From positions 1 through 57,933 of IMG/VR virus record IMGVR_UViG_3300029922_000078: a DNA stretch of 57,933 nucleotides; one strand, written 5' to 3'. Under the pieces are notes generated by a model, which saw nothing but the letters and a program-made list of their open reading frames with translations, made no database searches and had not been told where the DNA came from. The first letter of the stretch is position 1. The number at the start of each line of letters is the position of its first letter. The DNA comes from a virus. Shown here in pieces: positions 1 through 8,585 of the stretch. The position numbers and the translations under genes were made by a program.

Positions 1-81
1 CTGGCGAGATAGATGCTAGCTGGGACCTAATTCCGTTGATCGGTTCAAGCACGTATGGCTATGGCGGAGGAACAGGTGGAG
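1..81 (+). repeat. Direct repeat unit, left copy (81 bp identical to 36581-36661)
   Basis: Bases 1-81 are identical to 36581-36661. The match stops at base 82 on the right and is cut by the window edge on the left. The offset is 36,580 bp. The repeat lies inside the fibre reading frame in both places. It is either the circle-closing overlap of a siphophage map or the crossover or assembly point where two phages were joined. Confidence 0.9.
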
Positions 82-1199
82 GCGCTGGTGGCTTGGCGGC
101 TCTGTTCTCTTATGCCGGCACCGCAGCTTCTCTTAGTGGCAACATTTACATATCAGGTGGGAAAGCCTACGCGGGAAATGGCTCCCAGCCAACGAGCACG
201 CAAATTCGCGGGATTCTCGGGTCAAATCCGTTTAATGACGGTTTGTTTTTTAGGGGGTCAGCGGGGGTGCCGAATGGATCTGCTGCCTACGGTGACCCCG
301 GACTAGGTGTCACTTTGATCTGTGGCTCTATTGTCGGCACAGACGGCACGCACATCGGGACGCTGCTAGCCAACGGCGGCCCAGCCACGCCTTACAGCAT
401 TGCAGGCGGTGTTCAGGCTGCGGGCGGGGGCGGGGGCGTTGTTGTCTTGTCGTCACAGGCGACAATCGGCACTCTACCTGTCGTTAGTGTTGCAGGGGGA
501 CCAGGCGAAACTGGAACGGCTGTTCTTGCTGCTCCATCACAGTCAGCGGTGACAACAGTCACCACAGGCGGCTCCTGTGCTGCCAGCACACAGTATTGCT
601 ATCAGGTTGCGTCTCTGGAGGGTCCAAGCGGTATAAGTACGCCGCATTCAGAGCTATGTGTTACAACAGGATCAACCACGAACACAAACACGAATACTAT
701 TCCCTGGAATGCTGTCGTCGGAGCAACTGGTTATAACATCTACGGGCGCACAACGGGCGTTGAGCAACTTATCGGAACGGTCGGTGTAGGGACTTCGACC
801 CCATCGTTCGTGGATACCTGCACGGTAACGCCCTCTGGGGCGTTGCCGACAGTAAACACCACAATTAACTGGTATAGCGTCCCTCAAGCTGTTGCTACAG
901 CCGGAAGCTGCACCTCGCCACCGAAGGCTTTGCTCACAGCTGCAAGCGGAGCACTTACAGCCTGCACGGTAATCCAGCAGGGTGCTGGGTGTGGTACTGG
1001 ATCAGGTATCGTTTGGAAAATAATTGACCAGACAGGCGGTTTCAATGCCACCGGATCTATCACCCCCACATGGAGCAGTGGCTCAATGGTAAGCTGCACC
1101 GCGTCAGGCGGAAGCGGATACACAAACACCGAATACACCGGCAGCTACAGCGGCGGAGATGGCGGAGCAGGTTGGTATGCAGTTTTCCAAGGATGGTAA
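3..1199 (+). CDS. Tail fibre, C-terminal part (copy A, cut by window start)
   Basis: The frame is already open at base 3, so this is the 3' part of a longer gene whose start lies outside the left edge. It encodes a Gly/Ser/Thr-rich, beta-structure-like protein and matches the C-terminal part of the fibre gene at 34618-37770 (copy B). Bases 1-81 and 987-1090 are identical to copy B (36581-36661, 37558-37661), while the block between about 82 and 470 has diverged. The reading frame equals that of copy B, so joining base 36,580 to base 1 gives one uninterrupted gene of about 1,053 codons. It lies directly upstream of the minor tail genes, where a siphophage fibre is often found. The exact receptor role is inferred. 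Confidence 0.75.
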   Translation, partial: GEIDASWDLIPLIGSSTYGYGGGTGGGAGGLAALFSYAGTAASLSGNIYISGGKAYAGNGSQPTSTQIRGILGSNPFNDGLFFRGSAGVPNGSAAYGDPGLGVTLICGSIVGTDGTHIGTLLANGGPATPYSIAGGVQAAGGGGGVVVLSSQATIGTLPVVSVAGGPGETGTAVLAAPSQSAVTTVTTGGSCAASTQYCYQVASLEGPSGISTPHSELCVTTGSTTNTNTNTIPWNAVVGATGYNIYGRTTGVEQLIGTVGVGTSTPSFVDTCTVTPSGALPTVNTTINWYSVPQAVATAGSCTSPPKALLTAASGALTACTVIQQGAGCGTGSGIVWKIIDQTGGFNATGSITPTWSSGSMVSCTASGGSGYTNTEYTGSYSGGDGGAGWYAVFQGW

Positions 1200-1202
1200 T
1201 CG

Positions 1203-1487
1203 ATGGATCAGATCGTAGATTTTCAGGCAAACGCGGATGGCACGGCATCTCTCGCGGTCGTGTTCGACGTGAGTGGCATGGGGTTTAATGCCGCTCTGAC
1301 AAGCAACTACACGCGGTTAACGCTTCCCGCACAATCGACAGCGTGGACGCAAGCAACAGCATCTGTGGCACTCGCTTCCCAAATCGCCACGGCCAAGACC
1401 GCATTTCTGGCTGCCGCACCGAACTATGTTTCGCCGTCGGCAATGGTCGTACAGCAAGAGCCGCCGGACGACTCACAAGGTAGTTAA
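1203..1487 (+). CDS. Small phage protein downstream of fibre, unknown function
   Basis: This 94-residue protein starts with ATG two bases after the fibre stop, with an AAGGATGG-type ribosome site inside the end of the fibre gene. The N-terminal part looks like a short beta-rich fold (DxVDFQANADG pattern). The rest is Ala/Thr-rich and ends in an acidic tail. I do not recognise the family. A broken copy of the same start (DLHNNPDG pattern) follows the second fibre copy at 37773, so the fibre and this gene were duplicated or exchanged together. A small tail accessory or fibre-assembly role is plausible from position only. Confidence 0.6.
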   Translation: MDQIVDFQANADGTASLAVVFDVSGMGFNAALTSNYTRLTLPAQSTAWTQATASVALASQIATAKTAFLAAAPNYVSPSAMVVQQEPPDDSQGS

Positions 1488-1498
1488 TTTCTCATTTC

Positions 1499-1545
1499 GC
1501 GCCCTCGCGGCACGCTCCGGGGGCGCATTCTCGTACGTCTTCTTT
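1499..1545 (+). terminator. Possible weak terminator
   Basis: A GCGCCC (1499-1504) / GGGCGC (1521-1526) stem with a GC-rich interior is followed by a T-rich but interrupted stretch (about 1529-1550). It lies between the small gene ending at 1487 and the minor tail gene at 1566. The lack of a clean T run makes it weak. Confidence 0.4.
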
Positions 1546-1565
1546 TCATTTGCATTGGAGCATCC

Positions 1566-2255
1566 ATGTCCTCTCCTACCAATCTCGGCGGGAAAACCTA
1601 TCAGTGTGTCTCCATGCCGACCTCTCCTGGACTTTCTCAGGTAGGGGTAGACATGGTTGATGCGGTTGCGGTAGTGTCCTCACCGTTTGTCCCCGGCCAG
1701 AGCCAGACACAGGCGTGGCCTGGTGCAGATCTGTGGACGATGACCATCACGCTTCCCAAGCTCACCGCGGCGCAGGCTGCCGCATGGCGGGGATTCATCG
1801 CAGAGTTGCGCGGTATGCAAAACATCTTCCAACTCGGCGATCCGTTCGGTACTGCTCCTCGAGGCGTTGCCTTGGGCGCTCCCGTCGCCACCACGGTTGA
1901 CCCTACACTTAACCTTGCATCCGCTATAACGTTGGCTACGGCGGGATGGACCCCGAATATCAATGGCCAGCTCAAAGCTGGGGACTATATCAGCCTTTTG
2001 AGCTGCCCAAGCCTGGGTTCGCCCGGAGTGAACTCGTATCGACTGCACCAGGTGTGCGAAGACGTTAACTCTGATGCGAATGGCGATGCCACGATTACCA
2101 TCTGGCCATCGCTCCGTGAGGCTCCTCCGTCTGGATTGCCTTTGATCCTCAGAAACACCACTGGGACATTCCGCCTAGCCCAAAACCGGCGTGGCTGGCA
2201 AAACGACTTTGGTCGGTTATCCAGCATTTCGCTCAAGTGCGTGGAGGCCCGCTAG
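1566..2255 (+). CDS. Minor tail protein (distal tail region)
   Basis: The protein has 229 residues and an ATG start with a GGAG site 5-6 bases upstream. It is Pro/Trp/Gly-rich, with an early WTMTITLPKLT stretch followed by an AAAWRGFIAELRG helix and a FQLGDPFGTAPRG loop. This pattern is typical of short minor tail proteins between tape measure and tip in siphophages that also carry DUF2163-like proteins. It is the first of four tightly packed genes leading to the tip protein, and its stop overlaps the next start (TAGTG). It most likely forms part of the ring at the tail tip. The family is assigned from context and style, not from a search. Confidence 0.65.
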   Translation: MSSPTNLGGKTYQCVSMPTSPGLSQVGVDMVDAVAVVSSPFVPGQSQTQAWPGADLWTMTITLPKLTAAQAAAWRGFIAELRGMQNIFQLGDPFGTAPRGVALGAPVATTVDPTLNLASAITLATAGWTPNINGQLKAGDYISLLSCPSLGSPGVNSYRLHQVCEDVNSDANGDATITIWPSLREAPPSGLPLILRNTTGTFRLAQNRRGWQNDFGRLSSISLKCVEAR

Positions 2256-2806
2256 TGCGCCAAATCAGTACGGGTATGCTCACCCCACTATTGAGCAACT
2301 ACATCCGACCCATCTTTATGGCGTCAATCGCATTCAAGAGCGAAACCATCTACTGCTGGACCGGAGCTGGAACCATCACCTACAACGGCAATGCCTATCT
2401 GGGCGTAGGCGACTTCGGCAAGCTAAGCCCTGTAGCCGAGGGGACGGATGTGCAGTCGTATGGAGCATCGATCAGCCTCTCGGGAATCGATCAATCCATT
2501 CTGGGAGAGTGCCTTTCCGACGTGCAGCTTGGCGCTCCTGTGACCATCTATTTCGCGCTGCTCGATGACCACGGGGCAATCTACGGAACGCCTTATCCGC
2601 TCTTTGTGGGCGCGGTGGATAAGCCCACTATCTCGATGGGTACAAGCGACATCACCATCACGCTTGCTCTCGAGACAAGGATGTTCGATTTGCAGCGTGC
2701 GTCCCTGCGCCGATATACATCTGCTGACCAGCAGATCGCTTATCCCTGTGATTCGGGGTTTAACTGGGTCGAGCAGCTCAACGATCTCGCCCTGAAATGG
2801 AAATGA
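2255..2806 (+). CDS. Minor tail protein, DUF2163-like
   Basis: I chose the GTG at 2255, which overlaps the previous stop (TAGTG) and has GGAGG 8 bases upstream. The frame is open from 2237. The protein of about 183 residues contains YNGNAYLGVGDFG, then a beta-rich core, and ends with SLRRYTSADQQIAYPCDSGFNW, the Cys/Asp/Gly-containing C-terminus seen in DUF2163/phage_BR0599-type tail proteins. These proteins sit in the tail tip between the distal tail protein and the NlpC/P60-like protein, which is exactly its position here. Role: structural hub component. Confidence 0.7.
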   Translation: MRQISTGMLTPLLSNYIRPIFMASIAFKSETIYCWTGAGTITYNGNAYLGVGDFGKLSPVAEGTDVQSYGASISLSGIDQSILGECLSDVQLGAPVTIYFALLDDHGAIYGTPYPLFVGAVDKPTISMGTSDITITLALETRMFDLQRASLRRYTSADQQIAYPCDSGFNWVEQLNDLALKWK

Positions 2807-3264
2807 TAGCCATGGCAATCAAAAGACAACACCACTGGGCGACACGCAGCTTTCATGGATTCCTTTCTGAGCGTTCGGACTCTACTTTTGTCTGGGGGAA
2901 GAACGACTGCGCTTTGCTTGCGGCTGATGGCATTCTGGCCATGACTGGCGTGGACATCGCCGCAGATTTCAGGGACAAGTATCACGACGAAGCCTCTGCT
3001 ATGGATCTCATCACAGAGCTAACCGGAGTTCAGAATCCAACCGTTGCGGATGCAGCATCTTATTGTGCCAACAAGCATGGCCTCGTGGAGCGCAGGTATC
3101 CGCTCACTGCACAGCGCGGCGATCTCGTAGTTGTTGAGGATGCGGGCCGACTTATTGCCGGCCTGATGCATCTTTCCGGCAGGCATGTCGTAGCTGCGGG
3201 CGAAAGCGGCCTAAAGCGCATCGCTCTCACCAAAACCAACATCAAGCGCGCCTGGAAGGTATAA
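2803..3264 (+). CDS. NlpC/P60-like (DUF6950-type) tail tip protein
   Basis: The protein has about 153 residues. Possible starts are 2797, 2803 and 2812; 2803 overlaps the previous stop. The motif FVWGKNDCALLAADGILAM carries the nucleophile-type Cys of the NlpC/P60/DUF6950 group. A His follows at LMHLSGRHVV, and RGDLVVVED is the usual beta strand of the fold. Small proteins of this group sit just before the J-like tip gene in lambdoid and HK97-like siphophages (compare lambda K). They are thought to help tail assembly or cut peptidoglycan during infection. Catalysis is inferred from the conserved Cys and His. Confidence 0.7.
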   Translation: MIAMAIKRQHHWATRSFHGFLSERSDSTFVWGKNDCALLAADGILAMTGVDIAADFRDKYHDEASAMDLITELTGVQNPTVADAASYCANKHGLVERRYPLTAQRGDLVVVEDAGRLIAGLMHLSGRHVVAAGESGLKRIALTKTNIKRAWKV

Positions 3265-3266
3265 CA

Positions 3267-6200
3267 ATGTCAAAAGCTATTTATGGAGCAGCATTGATCG
3301 CTGGTGCCGCCGCAACATTTTTCACCTGGGGTGCGGCTGGCGCTATATTGCCCCTGATTATCGGGGCCATGGCATCAACGGGCATCAGCCTTGAGGCCGC
3401 TGCGATCTCGCAGGCTCTGACAGACCAACGCGGGATGGGTATCACCACTCGTGAGGCAGCAGGGCTCAGGCAGATTGTTTATGGCCAGCAGCGTATCGGT
3501 GGTGTGACTGTCTACGAGAGCACAACAGGAGCGAATGGATCGAGCGGAAACTATGTATACAACTACGTGATCGTCCTCGCCTCGCACATACTCGATTCCA
3601 TCGTTAATGTCTATCTGGATGGTCGAAAAATATCTTGGTCGCAGGTGGCAAATCACCAGGGATTTCATTCGAACATCGGCTGCGGCACAGTATCTGAGCC
3701 TCCAGCAACACAGGTGACAATAGTTGGGGGTGTGATAACTGCCATTACAGCTAGCACATTTGGTTCGGGCTTTGCTGAGGTTGCTCCTCAGGATGGCTAC
3801 AGGGTGCGCATCTATGATCCTGCTGGATCGGGGTCGGGCGCTGTGGCGTGGGCGTACCAAGTCAATGGCGATGCGTGGAATGTAACTATCGCTAATGGCG
3901 GCAACGGGTACAGCAGCCAGACCATCGCTGATATCCAGGGTGCATATACATTTGGTGGTAACGGCGCAAATACGGAACAGACGCCCTGGACTGACGCAAC
4001 GGCTACAATCAGCAATGGGGCGGTTGTTGCGATTAATAGCACAACCTACTGGCTTGACAGTTTCCACTTTCCGTCAGGTTGCGTGCCTATTGTGTCCATC
4101 GGTGGTGGTGGCGGTTATGGTGCAACTGCGCATTGTGTGATGAGCGGCGTTGGCACCTGTACGACTGGCGGAACCATCGCCAATTATGTAATCGACGATG
4201 GCGGCCAAGGATACACATCTGCCCCTAATGTAACTGTCGGCACCGGTAACAGTGGTGTCCGAATCGGTCACTGCATCGGGCCAGGTGGGCAGTCTTACGA
4301 GTTTCAAGACAAATTGTATTGTGAAGCCCGGTTTGGGGATCAACCAATCGGAGACTATATGCAGTCGCTTACATCCAACGACAGCACATGGGCACAATCG
4401 ACCCTCGGTGGCGGTGCAGTTGCCCATGTTAAGGTTTCTGACATCATTGTGGGAAAAACTGTCACCGCGCATGGGGTGATTACATCTGTCCTTGTAGACG
4501 AGGGCGGTTCTTTTCCGTCAGGTTTTACGCCCACAGTTACATTCATCTCGCATCCACAAACGGGTGTTAAATTTATTGCACAGACCGGAACTGGTGCAAC
4601 CGCCCACGCGGTTATGGGGACTTTATCAAATGGAATGTGGACCGTTAAATCCATCGTCGTAGATACTGGCGGTACTTTCTATGGGGCAGGTACAACACAG
4701 GTTGCCTTTGATTCGGTTGTGGCCACTACTCCGTCACTCAGCGGTTGCGCCTACATTTACCTGAACCTTGGCTATGATACGAGTCTGTTCCCATCTGCTC
4801 CGGAGATCCGCATCACGGTCAACGGTAAGCCAGTTTACGATCCAAGAACGGAGCAGACCGCATTTTCGTCCAACTGGGCATTGCAGGTTGCAGATGTGAT
4901 AGCTGATCCAGTATTTGGCCTGGGCGATAGCTCGATCAATGCTGCGCAGTTGATTGCTGCTGCCAACGTCTGTGACGAGCAGGTCCAGACCTCTCAGGGG
5001 CTTGAAACTAACTTCGCTCAAAATATCCACTACGATACGTCTACTGCGCCAGGTGACGCGCTTGCTCTGATGATGCCTTCGGCTGGAGGAAAGCTGAGTC
5101 GCGTTGGTGGAGAGTGGTACATCTGGCCAGCCTACTGGCAGGGTCCAAGCTTTACCGCGGATGAGTCTATGCTTTTGGACACGGCGGAATGGAATCCCTT
5201 CCGCAGTAAGCGAGACCTTTACAATCGGGTCAACGGCACGTACGTTGCCCCCAATAGTCCTTACAACGTCGCGGGCAATCTCTATGACGCCAACGGCTGG
5301 TACTACGGCACTACGGCAAACCTATGGCCGTTGGCGTGGCAACCAACCAACTATCCGCAGTATGCTTGCGATGATCTGCACGGATATGCAAGCGATGTGT
5401 TTCTGGTGGCTGATGGCGGTTATCAATTGCCCAAGGAGCTGAGCCTGCGCGGAGTCAACTCCATCGTTCAGGCGCAACGACTGGCCAAGATCGATCTGAT
5501 GCGTAATCGCTTTCAGGGGACCGGCGCATTCAAGATGTCGTTGGCTGCTTGGCAGATGATCCCGACATCGATCATGCAGTTTACTTGGCCTGCGCTGAAT
5601 ATGACAAACCAGTATCTGGAAGTTGACAGGATTCAAATGCTTTGCGAGCCCATGAAAGATGAAAACGGCGAGGAGGGAGCGCCGGCGCTCTCTTTGGCTG
5701 TAAGTGTTTCCCAAACTGATCCATCTTGCTATGAGTGGGAGATCAGCGAGGAATTGACTCCATACGATGTTGAGGCGTGTGTCGGGGCGGGTCCAACGAC
5801 TCCAGCCCCACCCACTAACATTGTTCTCGCCGATAGCAGCGCCACTGCTGTGATGCAGCCAGATGGAACGATCATGCCGCGTCTTCTGGTCACTTGGACA
5901 GCGCCGAATGATGTTTATGTCACTGCTGGCGGCAGTATCCAGGTGCAATGGCAGGATGCGTCGGGTAATTTCAATGCCGGGGCATGGATAGATGTTGGGA
6001 CGTTTAGTGGAAGTGCTACTTCCTGCTTTGTGGATGGTGTTAGTTCGGTGACGGCTGTTGATATTCAGATCAGATCGTTGTGGGCTAATGGTGCAGCGTC
6101 GCCCTGGCAGTTGGCCTCAAGTGGTACTACATTCCACGGTAAATATCGTCCTATGATGTCGACTACGAGTTACAGCTCGAGCATGGCCCTCGCTACGAGT

Positions 6201-6566
6201 CAGGCGCTTGCGACAGGAACCCCGCAGACTCTACCGGGGATGGCGTGGACGATTACCGCGCTCAGCCCTGCCGACACCTACAATATCATCGGCACAATCA
6301 GTGCCATCTTCAACGGAGTGTCAGGGGCGGGTGCGATCTCGGTCTCTGTAGTTGTAGATGGGGGCAGCACCAGCTATGGAGGGGGAAACGTCTACGCATT
6401 GCTGGACCACTCTGGCACAGTGACAACAAGTGGTGCCTTCGTAGCCTCGATCTCTGGTTTGACAGCCGGAAGCCATACGGTGACGGTGGTAGCCACCAAT
6501 AACTCCACGGGATATTTCTATGGTGTTTCTTGTACGGGCTCTGCTGTGTGCCAGCATGTGTGCTGA
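3267..6566 (+). CDS. Tail tip / host specificity protein (J-like)
   Basis: The protein has 1,099 residues, and its ATG follows the previous stop at once. The first about 60 residues are hydrophobic and Ala/Gly-rich, then comes QIVYGQQRIGG, a typical start of the J-like hub domain. Residues of about 135-490 form a large insert of repeated beta units with GATAHCVM / GGQGYTSAPNV patterns. The hub resumes at about 500 (GYDTSLFPSAPEIRITVNGKPVYDPR) and runs to about 860. The C-terminus holds fibronectin-III-like and fibre-like domains. It forms the tail tip and contacts the receptor. It is the last gene of the rightward late operon and converges on the integrase gene. Confidence 0.8.
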   Translation: MSKAIYGAALIAGAAATFFTWGAAGAILPLIIGAMASTGISLEAAAISQALTDQRGMGITTREAAGLRQIVYGQQRIGGVTVYESTTGANGSSGNYVYNYVIVLASHILDSIVNVYLDGRKISWSQVANHQGFHSNIGCGTVSEPPATQVTIVGGVITAITASTFGSGFAEVAPQDGYRVRIYDPAGSGSGAVAWAYQVNGDAWNVTIANGGNGYSSQTIADIQGAYTFGGNGANTEQTPWTDATATISNGAVVAINSTTYWLDSFHFPSGCVPIVSIGGGGGYGATAHCVMSGVGTCTTGGTIANYVIDDGGQGYTSAPNVTVGTGNSGVRIGHCIGPGGQSYEFQDKLYCEARFGDQPIGDYMQSLTSNDSTWAQSTLGGGAVAHVKVSDIIVGKTVTAHGVITSVLVDEGGSFPSGFTPTVTFISHPQTGVKFIAQTGTGATAHAVMGTLSNGMWTVKSIVVDTGGTFYGAGTTQVAFDSVVATTPSLSGCAYIYLNLGYDTSLFPSAPEIRITVNGKPVYDPRTEQTAFSSNWALQVADVIADPVFGLGDSSINAAQLIAAANVCDEQVQTSQGLETNFAQNIHYDTSTAPGDALALMMPSAGGKLSRVGGEWYIWPAYWQGPSFTADESMLLDTAEWNPFRSKRDLYNRVNGTYVAPNSPYNVAGNLYDANGWYYGTTANLWPLAWQPTNYPQYACDDLHGYASDVFLVADGGYQLPKELSLRGVNSIVQAQRLAKIDLMRNRFQGTGAFKMSLAAWQMIPTSIMQFTWPALNMTNQYLEVDRIQMLCEPMKDENGEEGAPALSLAVSVSQTDPSCYEWEISEELTPYDVEACVGAGPTTPAPPTNIVLADSSATAVMQPDGTIMPRLLVTWTAPNDVYVTAGGSIQVQWQDASGNFNAGAWIDVGTFSGSATSCFVDGVSSVTAVDIQIRSLWANGAASPWQLASSGTTFHGKYRPMMSTTSYSSSMALATSQALATGTPQTLPGMAWTITALSPADTYNIIGTISAIFNGVSGAGAISVSVVVDGGSTSYGGGNVYALLDHSGTVTTSGAFVASISGLTAGSHTVTVVATNNSTGYFYGVSCTGSAVCQHVC

Positions 6567-6630
6567 CACTAGACTCTCGTCTCCGGTCGCTCTTTCGCTT
6601 GGCGCGGGGAGAGAGGATCGAGTGGGCCGA

Positions 6631-6666
6631 GAACTGTACCTGCTGGTTGGGTAGCGGGTACAGTTC
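6631..6666. other. Perfect 10-bp inverted repeat between convergent genes
   Basis: GAACTGTACC (6631-6640) is perfectly repeated in inverse as GGTACAGTTC (6657-6666), with a 16-base spacer. It lies in the 117-bp gap between the tip gene (stop 6566) and the end of the minus-strand integrase (6684). There is no T run, so it is not a standard intrinsic terminator. It could be a Rho-assisted bidirectional terminator or a protein-binding site. Confidence 0.5.
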
Positions 6667-6683
6667 CCAGTGTAGATGGAGGA

Positions 6684-7883
6684 CTATTTCAATAACGGGT
6701 GAGAGCCTGGTGATTCGATGCGCATGGTGGCGGCATGAACCACGCGGCGACGATGGTGGGCGTAATACTCCATCATTTTCACCGTCACGTGTCCGGCGAT
6801 TGCGCGCACCGTCTCCGGAGAGACATCGTTCTCAAGAAGACGCGTGATGCAGTGGTGGCGGAGGTCATGCGGGTTCAGGTCGTAGAATCCTGTCACTTTG
6901 CGGAGTTTGTTCCAGCTATTGCGAAGGAACCAGCGGGTAGCGGGCTGGGATGGGTCGTACTTATGATTGCGCAAGCGCAACGGGAAGAGGTAATGATCGG
7001 GAAGTCGAGAACCGAGCTTGATGGCCCGCTTCAGGCATTCGCCGACGGCCCATTGGCCCGATGGGTTGAGTGCTATCTTGCGCGGCCTTGAGTTGTTTTT
7101 TACCGAGTCGGCCGGAATGTAGATATCAGTGACCTGCCCATCGTTGATGAAGAGATTTTTGAGGCGCAGGCCGCGCAGCTCGATGCCGGCGGCTGTCGTA
7201 TTGTTGGTGATCAATGCTGCCCAGTAGGCTAGTTTAGCCTCGGGATGGTTCTGCGCTATCGCCCAGAGATCGGCCTCTTGTTCTTCGGTCAGGATCTGGC
7301 GCGGGCTCCATCCTGGGGTGGAGAGTGGGAAGTAGAAGGGTTTGATATTGTGCCAGAGCTTGCAGTGGGTGAGCATCTGTGCCAGCACGCTGATCTCGTG
7401 ATTGATGATCGAGTTGCCGGCAGGATTGCGCCATGGATGTACTTCCCTATCCTGGATGCGCACCAGGTTGTGGAGGCGGGCGACCTGGTAGCTGCGGACG
7501 TGTCCAGGGGAGATAGATCGCAGGGTGAGCCCTCCGAAAAAGCGCTCAAGGGAGCGGAGGTAGCCCAGGTTTGTTTCGTGGGTGCGGCCTTTGAGGGTAG
7601 TTGATTGTTGGCGCAGGAGTATCCACCATTGAGCCGCGCGGCTGAAGGTCAGGTTTTTGAGATCAACGTCTACTGCCTGGAGGGCGACGTTAGATTCCCA
7701 GCAGGCTGGGCAGTTGATGTGGTCGGGGGTATGAAGTTGTGGCGACACGGTTGCAGCTCTGATATTTGGGTTCATGTTGATAAGGGCTAAGGTAGACATG
7801 GGCTCCATTCCGTTTTCGACGGGTAAATCGACGATGACGCCCGGTGCGATGATTTCCGCATCGGTATGCTTTCTTTTATTCAT
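6684..7883 (-). CDS. int: Tyrosine site-specific recombinase (phage integrase)
   Basis: The protein has 399 residues. The minus-strand ATG at 7883 has a GAGAGGA site just upstream. An N-terminal CPACW segment (58-62) looks like half of a zinc site. A helical core-binding domain covers about 80-190. The catalytic domain has H339xLR342, H365 in AGHVTVKM and the nucleophile Tyr374 in EYYAHH. The first catalytic Arg is not obvious: at the place where TxxR-E is usual, the sequence reads TTAAGIELRGLR, with Ala near 232. The enzyme would integrate and excise the phage. The half tRNA at 8402-8452 is the likely attachment site. Its promoter must lie in 7884-8017, shared with the divergent regulator gene. 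Confidence 0.85.
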   Translation of the reverse strand: MNKRKHTDAEIIAPGVIVDLPVENGMEPMSTLALINMNPNIRAATVSPQLHTPDHINCPACWESNVALQAVDVDLKNLTFSRAAQWWILLRQQSTTLKGRTHETNLGYLRSLERFFGGLTLRSISPGHVRSYQVARLHNLVRIQDREVHPWRNPAGNSIINHEISVLAQMLTHCKLWHNIKPFYFPLSTPGWSPRQILTEEQEADLWAIAQNHPEAKLAYWAALITNNTTAAGIELRGLRLKNLFINDGQVTDIYIPADSVKNNSRPRKIALNPSGQWAVGECLKRAIKLGSRLPDHYLFPLRLRNHKYDPSQPATRWFLRNSWNKLRKVTGFYDLNPHDLRHHCITRLLENDVSPETVRAIAGHVTVKMMEYYAHHRRRVVHAATMRIESPGSHPLLK

Positions 7884-8017
7884 GATTTTGTCCTCTCGTT
7901 GTTGTAGTGATGGTGGTCACATTGGAGAGCATCTGGACCCTTCGTGTGTATGATGCGCCCATGATGTGGGATTCAATGGGCATAATATGCACATTCGACA
8001 AGCGTTATGATCTCTCT

Positions 8018-8200
8018 ATGGCGCTTACGCGTATACATGTCGGTCTGACCTCGCAGCAGGTGAAGATTTTGGAGAAGCTGACTCAAAAGCTTGGATTAGA
8101 TAAAACGAACACGATCCGATATTGCGTGATGCGAGTAGCCGAACAGGAGTCGATAGATCGCGGTCGGACGGGTCATTTTCGAGTGGAACCAGAACAGTAA
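8018..8200 (+). CDS. Ribbon-helix-helix regulator, 60 residues
   Basis: The frame is open from 7907, but only the part from the ATG at 8018 looks like protein: a basic strand (MALTRIHVGLT) and two helices (QQVKILEKLTQKLGL, KTNTIRYCVMRVAEQ), the form of MetJ/Arc-type ribbon-helix-helix proteins. No strong ribosome site is visible. It faces away from the integrase gene, so it may act as a repressor or excisionase-like factor on the intergenic region. That role is inferred from size, fold and position. Confidence 0.6.
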   Translation: MALTRIHVGLTSQQVKILEKLTQKLGLDKTNTIRYCVMRVAEQESIDRGRTGHFRVEPEQ

Positions 8201-8238
8201 CTAGGCTGAAATAGGGATATTACAGAGTTACGGCCTTC

Positions 8239-8247
8239 TTATCCACA
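8239..8247 (+). promoter_or_regulatory. Consensus DnaA box
   Basis: TTATCCACA is a perfect match to the DnaA-binding consensus. It lies in the noncoding stretch between the small regulator gene and the half tRNA. A second perfect copy lies at 16796-16804, after the replication gene. A single 9-mer can occur by chance, so a role in replication or in the int/att region is only suggested. Confidence 0.45.
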
Positions 8248-8401
8248 GAAAACGAATAAATATGCAAAACGGGCGCTTGCGAATCGAGCCGGTTGCCTTA
8301 TTGTGAGTAAGCGGTCACCCGCTGAAGAAGATTGTATTTGTATTTCCTATTGAGTCGATTAGGCGATGGTAGGGGATGTGGGGATACCCGGCTTGATATG
8401 A

Positions 8402-8452
8402 GCAACCCCCGGCTTAGAAGGCCGGTGCTCTGTCCAGTTGAGCTACTCGCCC
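8402..8452 (-). pseudogene. 5' half of tRNA-Arg(TCT); candidate attachment site
   Basis: Read on the minus strand from 8452, this gives acceptor GGGCGAG, TA, a D-arm GCTC-loop-GAGC, and a perfect anticodon arm CCGGC-CTTCTAA-GCCGG (anticodon TCT, Arg), then GGGTTGC. It then stops matching: there is no T-arm (no TTCGA loop) and no 3' acceptor strand complementary to GGGCGAG. It is therefore about 50 nt of a tRNA and cannot be functional. It sits 0.5 kb from the integrase start. Phages that integrate into tRNA genes carry part of the tRNA as attP, so this is the best att candidate. It is unusual that the 5' rather than the 3' half is kept. Nothing else is seen between 8201 and 8585. Confidence 0.75.
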
Positions 8453-8585
8453 GCGTTTAACCATTATACCACCGTCCTTATCGACTTGATAAACAAGGAG
8501 ATAGCGATTTACTCACCCGGTATTCCACAATCGTGGTCCCCGGCTGAGCCGTCGCTCTCCCTTGAACCTTATCAAGGAGAGATCC

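Noticed and set aside
3375-4067. 230-codon minus-strand frame opposite the tip protein
   Set aside because: It is a shadow of the J-like gene. It has no ribosome site and no neighbours on that strand.
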